Part shown: piece after piece, positions 9,659 to 17,625 of the stretch
Numbering within the stretch: the stretch's first letter is position 1
Layout of the letters: each line of letters starts with the position of its first letter
From: an uncultured Bacteroidota bacterium
Lineage (GTDB): Bacteria > Bacteroidota > Bacteroidia > Bacteroidales > VadinHA17
Length of the DNA stretch: 64,000 nt
Direction of reading: 5' to 3'
Assembly (NCBI GenBank): GCA_903824785.1
Contig: CAIJYD010000030.1
Span: 1 to 64,000, forward strand
Program-made: the position numbers and the translations under genes
Notes under the pieces: generated by a model
What the model saw: the letters and a program-made list of their open reading frames with translations, nothing else
What the model was told of the DNA's origin: nothing
The model's database searches: none

Positions 9659-10680
9659 TGATGCAGAACTTACAGAAAATATTAACTTTTGATTCCCTGA
9701 AAATAGGGTATGCCTCAGGCCGGCAGAAAAATATTCTTCTGCCTCCCCTCAGTGCAAGTGCCGGCAGAGGTGAGCTAATTGCCTTAATCGGAAAAAACGG
9801 TATCGGTAAAAGCACTCTCTTACGAACAATTACCGGATTACAGGAACCTCTCGGAGGTGAAATCTCATATAACGGCAGAAATATTCTGGAATATTCGAGA
9901 ATGGAGCTTGCCCGGGAAGTTGGCTATATCTCTACCGAATCGATAAAGGTCAGTAATATGAGCGTTTATGATCTGGTAGCTCTTGGCCGTTTTCCGCATA
10001 CAAACTGGACAGGCATTATTGACAGTGGAAATCACAATTCAATAATGGATGCTATTGAAAAAACCGGAATGTCGGCACTGAAAAACAGGCTGGTTTCTGA
10101 ACTTTCAGATGGTGAGCGTCAAAGAGCTATGATCGCAAGGATACTCGCACAGGACACAGATATTATGATAATGGACGAGCCTACTGCTTTCCTTGATATT
10201 GGCAGTAAATATGAAATTCTCCACCTGATGCACCTGCTTGCCAGGGAAAGCGAAAAAACAATAATTTTTTCAACTCACGATCTTAATATTGCTATGAGCC
10301 AGTCAGATAAAATATGGCTCATTCTAGATAATAAGCTTATTGAGGGTGCTCCGGAGGACCTCATGATAGATGGAGCTTTTGATCACCTTTTCGACTCCTC
10401 CCCGGTGCAGTTCAACACAGATGATGGTACTTTTTCCTTTCGTACCGATGACAGAGGAACAATTTTCGTAGAGGGAGATGGTAAGCTCAGAAACTGGACT
10501 ATTAAAGCCATCAACAGGGCAGGGTTCTCCGTTTCAGAAAATAAAACAATTCCGTTTATAACAATTCCCTCAGCCGCCAACAGCAATTGGCAACTTACTA
10601 CGGAGAGTAACTCTGCCGCATTCCAGTCAATATATGAACTGGTAAACAGGCTTCGCCGGGATGAGAAACGGCCTATTTGA
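9658..10680 (+). CDS. btuD: Corrinoid ABC transporter ATP-binding protein (BtuD-like)
   Basis: A 340-residue ABC ATPase with Walker A GKNGIGKST (45-53), signature LSDGERQ (149-155), Walker B IMIMDEP (169-175) and H-loop His 207. It powers the BtuC permease. Beyond the canonical domain (about residue 250) there is a C-terminal extension of about 90 residues, starting around SFRTDDRGTIFVEGDG, which family members outside this phylum usually lack. It is the last gene of the riboswitch-controlled operon. Its 3' end overlaps the convergent thioredoxin-like gene by 8 bases. Confidence 0.9.
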   Translation: MMQNLQKILTFDSLKIGYASGRQKNILLPPLSASAGRGELIALIGKNGIGKSTLLRTITGLQEPLGGEISYNGRNILEYSRMELAREVGYISTESIKVSNMSVYDLVALGRFPHTNWTGIIDSGNHNSIMDAIEKTGMSALKNRLVSELSDGERQRAMIARILAQDTDIMIMDEPTAFLDIGSKYEILHLMHLLARESEKTIIFSTHDLNIAMSQSDKIWLILDNKLIEGAPEDLMIDGAFDHLFDSSPVQFNTDDGTFSFRTDDRGTIFVEGDGKLRNWTIKAINRAGFSVSENKTIPFITIPSAANSNWQLTTESNSAAFQSIYELVNRLRRDEKRPI

Positions 10681-12091
10681 AATACTTCCTGTAATTACTG
10701 ATAAACGATCCTATATCAGTAACATTAATTTTCTTTGCAATTATCTTTTTATTCTTATCAAGGATATAGACCATAGGTGTTGACTGTACATTATAAAAGG
10801 CATCAAACCGTGAGCGTCTTTCCGGATCCCAGCCGTTGATCCAGGTCAGTTTATTATCCTCAATATATTTTGTCCACTTTGCCTTATCAGCAGTTGTGCA
10901 TATTGCAAAAATCTCAATGCTTTCATCTTTGGCCCCATCGTAATAGGCTCTCAGCTTTGGTGTTGCCTCTTTGCAGTGTCCGCAGTCAGGCTCCCAGAAA
11001 TAAAGAATTGTGAAATCTTTTTCGACATCATATAGCGAAACAAATATTCCTTTATATGAATCCATAATAAGGTTTTCTGCTTTTTTACCTATCAGGTTCG
11101 GCCGTATAAGATTAACCTGTTTCCTGAGATCATCTTTAAATTCTTTGGAAACCCAGTCGGCCTTACCAGTTAGATAAATATCATCAGCCAGCTTTACAAC
11201 CACAGCATCGTGACCCATAATATCACTCTCCCTGAAATGGTTAAAGAGATAGACTGCAACGAATTGAAAAATTTTATAATTGCCCTGACACTTTTTAATT
11301 ATTCTGTCAATTTCCTTGATTATTGAATCAGGCGACTGGATTACGACATTTGTGAAGAAAGCATTTAGTCGAGCGTGCAGAATAGGAGTAAGGAGCAGTC
11401 GTTCATCAGTAAGGTCAATATTATCAAAGAAATGATCCTTATTATAATTATAATTTTTCACCCATCTCACCGAATCGGGATTATGAACTACTGAAGGAAT
11501 TGAAAACTCAGGTATCTCAAGCGGAATCAATGATCTGACAAGAGTTGCAAGAAGATTTCCGTTATTTGCACTTACCACACTTTTGAGATAAGTTTTCATA
11601 GCAGCTTCTTCAGCCCGCTGGATTGGATTGAGTATTTTAAGAGAATCGCTGTTTTGCTTGTTGGCCTGAATCCTGTCTGTAACAGCTGTAGCTTTCTTCT
11701 GCATTGACAGCCAGTTCTTCTGATACTCCAGAAAAGCGGTATTTTCATCCGACCCTGAAAATTTAAGTGTATTGAAATAGTCCTCAAAAGAGCAGCTCAG
11801 TGCAAAAAACTGATCCGTGGAAATCAAAATTTCAAAATATTTATTCCCCGGAATTACAATCATATATATCCCCTGGGAAAGAGGTTCCTTTCCTGAAATT
11901 ATCTTGTGCCCGGCTTTGTCAAGCTTAATAGTATCGCGTATGTATTGTTTATCACCAAGATGATAAGCTAAAAAAACAGTGGAATCCTGAAGACCCCGGA
12001 TAGTGATATCAATTTCATATCCGTTTTTTAACTGGCTGTACGAAAATAGTGAAACCATTGACAGCACAATAGCAATAAAAACTTTTCTCAT
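10673..12091 (-). CDS. TlpA/ResA-like thioredoxin-fold protein with DUF4369 domain
   Basis: A 472-residue exported protein (signal peptide MRKVFIAIVLSMVSLFSYSQ). The first ~130 residues match the DUF4369 pattern (YEIDITIRGLQDSTVFLAYH), the middle is helical (DUF5106-like), and the C-terminus is a thioredoxin domain with the redox motif CGHC at 370-373 after LYFWEPD and a cis-proline in STPMVYIL at 439. Proteins of this architecture reduce disulfides in the periplasm or act in envelope stress; the client is unknown. It stands alone on the minus strand, converging on btuD. Confidence 0.85.
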   Translation of the reverse strand: MRKVFIAIVLSMVSLFSYSQLKNGYEIDITIRGLQDSTVFLAYHLGDKQYIRDTIKLDKAGHKIISGKEPLSQGIYMIVIPGNKYFEILISTDQFFALSCSFEDYFNTLKFSGSDENTAFLEYQKNWLSMQKKATAVTDRIQANKQNSDSLKILNPIQRAEEAAMKTYLKSVVSANNGNLLATLVRSLIPLEIPEFSIPSVVHNPDSVRWVKNYNYNKDHFFDNIDLTDERLLLTPILHARLNAFFTNVVIQSPDSIIKEIDRIIKKCQGNYKIFQFVAVYLFNHFRESDIMGHDAVVVKLADDIYLTGKADWVSKEFKDDLRKQVNLIRPNLIGKKAENLIMDSYKGIFVSLYDVEKDFTILYFWEPDCGHCKEATPKLRAYYDGAKDESIEIFAICTTADKAKWTKYIEDNKLTWINGWDPERRSRFDAFYNVQSTPMVYILDKNKKIIAKKINVTDIGSFISNYRKYFK

Positions 12092-12181
12092 TGGTAAGTC
12101 AGATTATTAAAGATGGTTGCAAAATTAGCTATTGCAAATTCTTTGCCAAAGTTTGTTAAGTAATTATTAAGAAAAAAAATG

Positions 12182-12189
12182 TACTTTTG
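12182..12189 (+). promoter_or_regulatory. -7 promoter element before the glycosyltransferase gene
   Basis: TACTTTTG fits TAnnTTTG. The transcript would start near 12196, which supports the ATG at 12211 over the TTG at 12187 as the start of the next gene. No -33 match lies at the standard distance. Confidence 0.4.
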
Positions 12190-12210
12190 GTGATAAACCT
12201 GAAAGGAAAA

Positions 12211-13146
12211 ATGAAAATTTCATTACTGATTCCGGTATTTGACTACGATATCGTTGCACTTGTTCACAGTATGAAAAGTGCTCTTGGAAAAGTACCCGAA
12301 TTCTGTGAAATAATTATTGGTGATGACGGTTCGTCTGCTGAATACCGTGAGAAATACAAGTCTCTTGAGGAAGAAAGTGTAAGAGTTATCTGTTCAGAAA
12401 AAAATATTGGCCGGGCAGCAATAAGGAACAGGCTCGCCCTTGAAGCCAAAGGTGATTATTTGCTTTTTATCGATGCCGATGCAACACTTCGCGGTACTGC
12501 TGAAGCCTATATTCTGAAATGGCTTCCTGCCCTGAAAAAATCGAGGGTTTTAAGTGGTGGAACAAAATATCACGACAGTCCTCCCGGAGATCCGGATAAA
12601 CTCCTGAGATGGAAATATGGAAGGATGAAGGAACAAAAGAGAGCAAGCGAAAGGAACAAACACCCTCACGCAGGTTTCTCTACCTTTAATGTCCTGATCG
12701 AAAAATCTGTCTTCTCCAAAATAAGGTTTAATGAAGAGCTGAAACAATATGGCCATGAAGACACCCTTTTGGGTTACCAGTTGAAAAAAGCCGGCATCGG
12801 GATACTTCATATCGATAACAGCCTTATTCACGACGGACTTGAATCAAATAAGGATTTCCTGAATAAAACAAAACTTGGTATTGAAAATCTGAGTAAGCTT
12901 TATGATAATGTTACAGATAAAAAAGCTTTTTGTGCGACTGTCAGAATTTTAAGGTTCTATAATAAACTTCGGTTTTTCAGGGTAACAAGAATCCTGGCGG
13001 CGATATTCATACGGTTCAGGGAGAGGATGGAAATCAGCCTCGACTCGAGCGATATTTCCCTTAAACTGTTCGGTTTGTACAAGATTTCAATGTTCTGTAC
13101 TTATCGTGAGATCCATAAGCGAAAAAACATTCTTCCTATATTCTAA
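12211..13146 (+). CDS. Family 2 glycosyltransferase
   Basis: A 311-residue GT-A fold enzyme. The nucleotide-sugar region begins MKISLLIPVFDY, followed by IIIGDDGSS and the metal-binding DxD-type segment FIDADAT at about residues 88-94. A His-rich/acidic stretch GHEDTLLGYQLKKAG near 185-200 corresponds to the acceptor side and catalytic ED motif. It is probably cytoplasmic, transferring a sugar to a cell-surface glycan precursor; donor and acceptor cannot be inferred. I use the ATG at 12211 because a -7 promoter element ends at 12189 and family members start at MKISLL. No other glycan genes flank it. Confidence 0.8.
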   Translation: MKISLLIPVFDYDIVALVHSMKSALGKVPEFCEIIIGDDGSSAEYREKYKSLEEESVRVICSEKNIGRAAIRNRLALEAKGDYLLFIDADATLRGTAEAYILKWLPALKKSRVLSGGTKYHDSPPGDPDKLLRWKYGRMKEQKRASERNKHPHAGFSTFNVLIEKSVFSKIRFNEELKQYGHEDTLLGYQLKKAGIGILHIDNSLIHDGLESNKDFLNKTKLGIENLSKLYDNVTDKKAFCATVRILRFYNKLRFFRVTRILAAIFIRFRERMEISLDSSDISLKLFGLYKISMFCTYREIHKRKNILPIF

Positions 13147-13260
13147 ATAACAGAAATACAGTTTATTATCATTAACACGAAGGTGACTCTTTTTGCTATT
13201 CGTAACAGTTGTTCGCATACCTCTTTTTGCTCTGCAGATAATGGTTTCCTTTTATTTGCC

Positions 13261-13947
13261 TTAACTCATTAGCAGATCAACATTACCATCTTTCCGGGTT
13301 GCACCTTTCAGAACAAAATTGAATCTGTCCGTCATTGTACAGAGAAAAAAATCGGTGGGAGGTGAATAATCAATGTTCTGCGGATTAAAGAAACGAGCTC
13401 CTGAACTGTTCCTTAGAAGTGCAATTCTTTTTTCAAAACCCACACTTTTATTATTAAGTCGGGCTGCAATAAGTTCGGCGCATAAAAGATCCTCTTCAGC
13501 TGAAATGGTTGCTCTGTAACCCATGGCTACAAGTGATACATGTTCCGGGTTAAGTGCCTTGATATATTTTACAACTGCACCTGCATTAACAAGACTGCCG
13601 GTAATTACAACATCTGCATTGACGGCATTTATCAGCCCCTGTGTGCCGGCAGTGGTAGTATGGATTACTGTTTTTCCACGGAAATCTGTTTTATGAACCT
13701 CAGTAGGACTATTTCCCAGATCGAATCCCTCTATTTTTTTTTCATCTCTTTCACCAACAAGAATAGAATTATCGTATTGCTTTTTCAGATTAAAAGCATC
13801 CTCAACTCCGGCTGTAGCAATCACTCTGACCGCCCCTGCATCGAAAAGATAACACCCAACCGAAAATGCCCTGAAGACATCAATAATTACTGTAATACCT
13901 TTTGCTTTTCGGGCTCCTTCAACAAATTCGAGAATTTCAATCTTCAT
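13261..13947 (-). CDS. comB: 2-phosphosulfolactate phosphatase-like protein (ComB family)
   Basis: A 228-residue protein of the ComB family, which hydrolyses 2-phosphosulfolactate to sulfolactate in methanogen coenzyme M synthesis. Family-typical stretches are GITVIIDVFRAFSVG, ILVGERDEKKIEGFDLGNSP, KTVIHTTTAGTQGL and GYRATISAEEDLLCAELI. The ATG at 13947 begins MKIEILEF as in relatives; a longer in-frame start at 14049 adds residues unlike the family. Bacteria of this phylum do not make coenzyme M, so the true substrate may be another phosphorylated hydroxy-sulfonate or a different phosphoester. No sulfonate genes are adjacent. Confidence 0.75.
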   Translation of the reverse strand: MKIEILEFVEGARKAKGITVIIDVFRAFSVGCYLFDAGAVRVIATAGVEDAFNLKKQYDNSILVGERDEKKIEGFDLGNSPTEVHKTDFRGKTVIHTTTAGTQGLINAVNADVVITGSLVNAGAVVKYIKALNPEHVSLVAMGYRATISAEEDLLCAELIAARLNNKSVGFEKRIALLRNSSGARFFNPQNIDYSPPTDFFLCTMTDRFNFVLKGATRKDGNVDLLMS

Positions 13948-14080
13948 GTATTGTTTTTTAATGAAGTGAAAATAACAAATTTTCAGCTCTGTTTTATCAC
14001 ACACCCTGCGGATTTCGTATATTTGATGCAAAGAGTTGATTTTTCTCATACTACATTGATAATAAAATAAATATATTAAA

Positions 14081-15418
14081 ATGACAAATCCTGTTTCGTG
14101 GGTTCTTTTTCAGATAAAGCGTTTAAATAATGCAATCTGGCATACTCCTTTGTCGGACATTCCGCGAAGAAAAACTTTTATACTGCGGCAACTGAGAATT
14201 ATTGCGCTGGCTGTAAGGGGCTTTTCAAAAGACAAAGTTCAGCTTCGTGCATCGGCTCTTACTTTTTATTCACTCCTCTCAGTTATTCCGGTAGCAGCTA
14301 TTGCTTTTGCGATCGCAAAAGGTTTTGGACTTGATCAGAATCTTGAGCAACTAATAACTGAAAAGTTCCAGACACATCAGGAGGTACTTAATTTTTTGCT
14401 GCTAAATGCCAGAAGCGCTATTGAAGAGACAAGAGGCGGGTATATTGCAGGTGTAGGTGTGATTATTCTTTTCTGGTCAGTAATGTCATTGCTCGGACAT
14501 ATCGAAAGCTCATTCAACTTTATATGGCAGATAAGGTCTTCCCGGCCTTGGTATAGGAAATTTACTGATTATCTTACTATTATGCTTATTGCACCTGTAT
14601 TAATTATCCTTTCAAGCAGTATTACTGTGTATATTAGCATTGAGCTTTCCAACTATATGGCGCAGGCGCCAATCCTGAATTTCTTTAAACCTGTAATCAG
14701 TTTTTTTATCCATTTTGCGCCCTATTTCCTGAGCTGGTTTACGATGACAGCATTATTCATTATAATGCCGAATGCGAAGGTGAAATTTGCCCCGGCTCTT
14801 ATTTCAGGTATAATTGCAGGAACAATATTACAGGGTTTACAATGGATATATATTGATCTTCAGTTCGGTATTTCAAAACTCAGTGCTATTTACGGAAGTT
14901 TTGCGGCGGTACCTTTATTCATAATATTCTTACAGAGTAGCTGGACAGTTGTTTTGCTTGGAGCTGAGCTTTCGTTTGCAAACCAGAATGTATCCCGATA
15001 TGAATTTGAGTCCGAATCTTTAAATATCAGCAATTATCATAAACGCGCACTTATTGTAATGATAATGCACATGATTATCCGCAATTTTTCACTGGGAGAG
15101 AAACCTGTCAGTGCAGAATTTATAGCAGGAACTCTTAAAATTCCTGTGCGACTTTCCCGCGATATTCTGCAGGATCTTAGTCTTGTGAACCTTGTTTCAG
15201 TTACTCATGAGAATGGCAATAAGGAGCGGCTTTATCAGCCAGCAATGGATATAAACAGGTTGACTGTCAGTTTCGTCTTTTCAAAACTTGATAAGAAAGG
15301 AATTGAGCAGATTATGGTTAATAAAAATGCAGATTATGAGAAAGTTATACTGATGCTTGAAAAATTTGACAGGCTCATAGCCAAATCAGATTCAAATATC
15401 TTAATTAAAAATCTTTAG
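14081..15418 (+). CDS. YihY/BrkB-family inner-membrane protein
   Basis: A 445-residue protein with about six membrane helices between residues 45 and 310. The family signature is visible in LRASALTFYSLLSVIPVAAIA and in the segment ISKLSAIYGSFAAVPLFIIFLQ. The last ~120 residues form a soluble domain that resembles a winged helix (SAEFIAGTLKIPVRLSRDILQDL). Often misnamed ribonuclease BN; the function is unsettled (transport or envelope role). It starts 31 bases before the window's divergent neighbour region ends and its 3' end overlaps the convergent BioG-like gene by 14 bases. Confidence 0.85.
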   Translation: MTNPVSWVLFQIKRLNNAIWHTPLSDIPRRKTFILRQLRIIALAVRGFSKDKVQLRASALTFYSLLSVIPVAAIAFAIAKGFGLDQNLEQLITEKFQTHQEVLNFLLLNARSAIEETRGGYIAGVGVIILFWSVMSLLGHIESSFNFIWQIRSSRPWYRKFTDYLTIMLIAPVLIILSSSITVYISIELSNYMAQAPILNFFKPVISFFIHFAPYFLSWFTMTALFIIMPNAKVKFAPALISGIIAGTILQGLQWIYIDLQFGISKLSAIYGSFAAVPLFIIFLQSSWTVVLLGAELSFANQNVSRYEFESESLNISNYHKRALIVMIMHMIIRNFSLGEKPVSAEFIAGTLKIPVRLSRDILQDLSLVNLVSVTHENGNKERLYQPAMDINRLTVSFVFSKLDKKGIEQIMVNKNADYEKVILMLEKFDRLIAKSDSNILIKNL

Positions 15419-16136
15419 CTATTTTCAAAGACGCCTTTTTTTGTTTAGGACTCATTGACTTGTAATTTTCGACAAAACTTATAAAATCGGCAAACGACTT
15501 CCACTTATGAAAAAAGTAATGCGGAAGGGGGAGTATTATATGTTTTGTATTCTTCTCATTTTCCCAGTAACCGTCAAGATTTTTTGAAGGAAATACCCTG
15601 TCTATCTCACTTGTAACGGCATAATCCCATCTGAACCCGGGTTCTTTCTGCTCCATAATGCGATTATACATCCACCTGAGCTCATCATGAAGCGATTTTA
15701 TACTCCTGTGAGGGACCCTTTCTATATTGGTCTGGTAGGTTTTTTTGTCTCCAAACATCCGAAGGTAGAATTTGTCAATGTTTTCCTCAGTTATATTATT
15801 TAAGGTCCCTTCAAATATATTCAGCGGAATACCATATTGATCGTCTGCGGGAATAGGAGTTCCGTTTACGGCAATGGTTACATCAGGCTTGATGCCTGTT
15901 TTGTGAGAAAGGTATTCTGCCGCCCATACACCCAGAGACCATCCGATAAGAGTTATTTTTTCGTATGTCTTCATTTCCGGAAGAACCAATGCTTCGTCAG
16001 CAGAGTAATTATAAAAAAGAATGAAGTCAAACTCATCATTGCAAAGAGGAGTGAAGACGTTTTCATCGGTCCCCCAGCCTCCGTAAAATACGACAAGATG
16101 ATTATTTTTTTCCCTCCTTCTGATATAAGTCTTCAT
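15405..16136 (-). CDS. bioG: BioG-like pimeloyl-ACP methyl ester esterase (DUF452)
   Basis: A 243-residue alpha/beta hydrolase of the DUF452 family, whose characterised member BioG frees pimeloyl-ACP from its methyl ester in biotin synthesis. It opens with FYGGWGTDENVF, the nucleophile elbow is GWSLGVW (Ser 67), and Asp 179 (EIDRVFP) and His 206 (PLPHYFFHKW) complete the triad. In many genomes bioG is next to bioC; here it stands alone, so biotin synthesis is inferred from family only. A promoter with a minus-strand TATCTTTG lies about 60 bases upstream. Confidence 0.75.
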   Translation of the reverse strand: MKTYIRRREKNNHLVVFYGGWGTDENVFTPLCNDEFDFILFYNYSADEALVLPEMKTYEKITLIGWSLGVWAAEYLSHKTGIKPDVTIAVNGTPIPADDQYGIPLNIFEGTLNNITEENIDKFYLRMFGDKKTYQTNIERVPHRSIKSLHDELRWMYNRIMEQKEPGFRWDYAVTSEIDRVFPSKNLDGYWENEKNTKHIILPLPHYFFHKWKSFADFISFVENYKSMSPKQKKASLKIAKDF

Positions 16137-16193
16137 AATAATCTCTGGCGCTTAATAATAAAAAGTCAGTTACCCCCGACATCTGATTTAATT

Positions 16194-16201
16194 CAAAGAT
16201 A
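16194..16201 (-). promoter_or_regulatory. -7 promoter element of the bioG-like gene
   Basis: Read on the minus strand this is TATCTTTG, matching TAnnTTTG. A TTGACA-like hexamer lies 16 bases upstream on the same strand (16215-16220). It would start transcription about 50 bases before the ATG at 16136. Confidence 0.45.
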
Positions 16202-16684
16202 GGATAATTTTTATTGTCAACCGGAAATCAGAGATCAAAATGAATTTACACCTGTAAATCAAGCACTTGTAAGGATAGTGATGTTTACTGCTTTTCAAGT
16301 TACACTCTCATATATTCTGCACTGCTTTGATGTACAAATTAAATGTTACTTCAGAATATTAGGATTACTTAAATAAGAAACTTGAAAAAAGAGGAGAAAG
16401 GGTTCTTGTGAAAATCCGACGGGTTTTATTGTCTAGGATAATTCCCGTATTTACTGTCTGATAAAAGGAGGGACCTGTTGTTAGCTGGCGCTATACAAGG
16501 TCCCAAATGTGAAAGTCAATGTCTGCAATACTGTTAAAATAATTTTCACTTTTGCCCCTTGCTCAACTCCTCTTAAAACTGTATTTATGAGCCTTAAAAC
16601 AAAAATAAGAAAGAAAATAACACAAACAAATAATATCTTGCACTTAATTGATAAATAGTTGTAATTAATAGGTTAAATATTTCT

Positions 16685-16692
16685 TATATTTG
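16685..16692 (+). promoter_or_regulatory. -7 promoter element of the araC-type gene
   Basis: TATATTTG matches TAnnTTTG, 32 bases before the ATG at 16724. A TTG at 16659-16661 sits 23 bases upstream, slightly farther than the usual 19-21. Confidence 0.5.
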
Positions 16693-16723
16693 AATATGAC
16701 TGAATTGTTTTTCAATTATTTAT

Positions 16724-17572
16724 ATGATAGCCGAACTTGAGAAAATATTATACGATGATTCTGGTGGATTCAGAGCTTCATATATCAATGATTCTCGAGG
16801 CTTCTGGCATTTTCATCCGGAGTATGAACTTGTTCTGAATATCAAGAGCAATGGCACAAGAATCATAGGCGACAGCGTTGAGTTGTTTGATCAGTACGAC
16901 ATGGTTTTCATTGCTGGAAATATTCCTCACAGCTGGAATTATTACAGAAGTGAAAATTCCCTTCCCGACAAACATGGAATTGTTGTTCAGTTCAAACTTT
17001 CTTCTCTGGGCGATGCATTGCTTTCTCAGCATGAATTACATGCACTGAAGGAATTACTGAATGATGCTGAAAAATGCATTGTGTTTTCAGTTGAAGATGC
17101 TAAAAAAGCTGAAAAACATCTCGCACTGATGGTTAACAGTAAAGGAATTGAAAAGATGATTGAGTTTTTCAATGTCATTAAAATATTGTGTTCATCTGAA
17201 AAAAGAGGTTACCTCTGTTCCGAAAATTATAAGCTTGCTTTTGATGAAAGAGGAAATAAAAAAATGACAACTGTTTATTCTTATATCAGTGAGAATTATT
17301 TCAATCCTGTCTCTCTTCAGAAAGCAGCAAAAATTGTAAAGATGAATCCCATTGCTTTCAGCAGGTATTTCAAGCAAAACTGCGGAGCCGGATTTGTTGA
17401 ATACCTTACAAAAGTGAGAACAAACAAAGCATGCTACCTTCTGAGGGAGACTGAATATCAGGTACACGATATTGCCAGGGAGTGCGGCTTCGGAAGCATC
17501 TCCAACTTTAATAAACAATTCAGAAAAACAGAAGGTACCTCACCAAGTGATTTCAGGGCACAATTCAAATAG
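16724..17572 (+). CDS. AraC-family transcriptional regulator
   Basis: A 282-residue regulator. The N-terminal half is a cupin-like sensor (FWHFHPEYELVLNIKSNGTR, then DMVFIAGNIPHSW at about residues 60-72), and the C-terminal ~100 residues hold two helix-turn-helices with the AraC signature (NPVSLQKAAKIVKMNPIAFSRYFK, DIARECGFGSISNFNKQFRK, TSPSDFR). It lies 53 bases upstream of two aconitase-type genes on the same strand and probably controls them. The His-rich cupin (HFHPEYE) resembles sugar- or acid-sensing members, but the ligand is not evident. Confidence 0.85.
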   Translation: MIAELEKILYDDSGGFRASYINDSRGFWHFHPEYELVLNIKSNGTRIIGDSVELFDQYDMVFIAGNIPHSWNYYRSENSLPDKHGIVVQFKLSSLGDALLSQHELHALKELLNDAEKCIVFSVEDAKKAEKHLALMVNSKGIEKMIEFFNVIKILCSSEKRGYLCSENYKLAFDERGNKKMTTVYSYISENYFNPVSLQKAAKIVKMNPIAFSRYFKQNCGAGFVEYLTKVRTNKACYLLRETEYQVHDIARECGFGSISNFNKQFRKTEGTSPSDFRAQFK

Positions 17573-17625
17573 TCTGTTCTTACATTATTTAATGCGAAAT
17601 TCTGTCAAACTAAAATTATTATCAT

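Larger units (their letters stand above)
16137..16723. other. Intergenic region between divergent bioG-like and araC-type genes
   Basis: No gene is seen. Besides the two flanking promoters it holds an inverted repeat ATTTACA-CC-TGTAAAT at 16244-16259 and a long imperfect hairpin at 16470-16504 whose outer arms are GGGACCT and AGGTCCC and whose inner arms are TAGC and GCTA. Neither is followed by a clear T-run in the plus direction. They could be operators, a small RNA or a remnant mobile element. Confidence 0.4.

Noticed and set aside
13540-14070. 176-codon plus-strand open frame opposite comB
   Set aside because: Cys/Asn/Phe-rich shadow of a well-supported gene on the other strand; no promoter.
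16137-16723. A protein-coding gene in the bioG-araC gap
   Set aside because: All frames are broken by stops on both strands; only short inverted repeats and promoter elements are visible.
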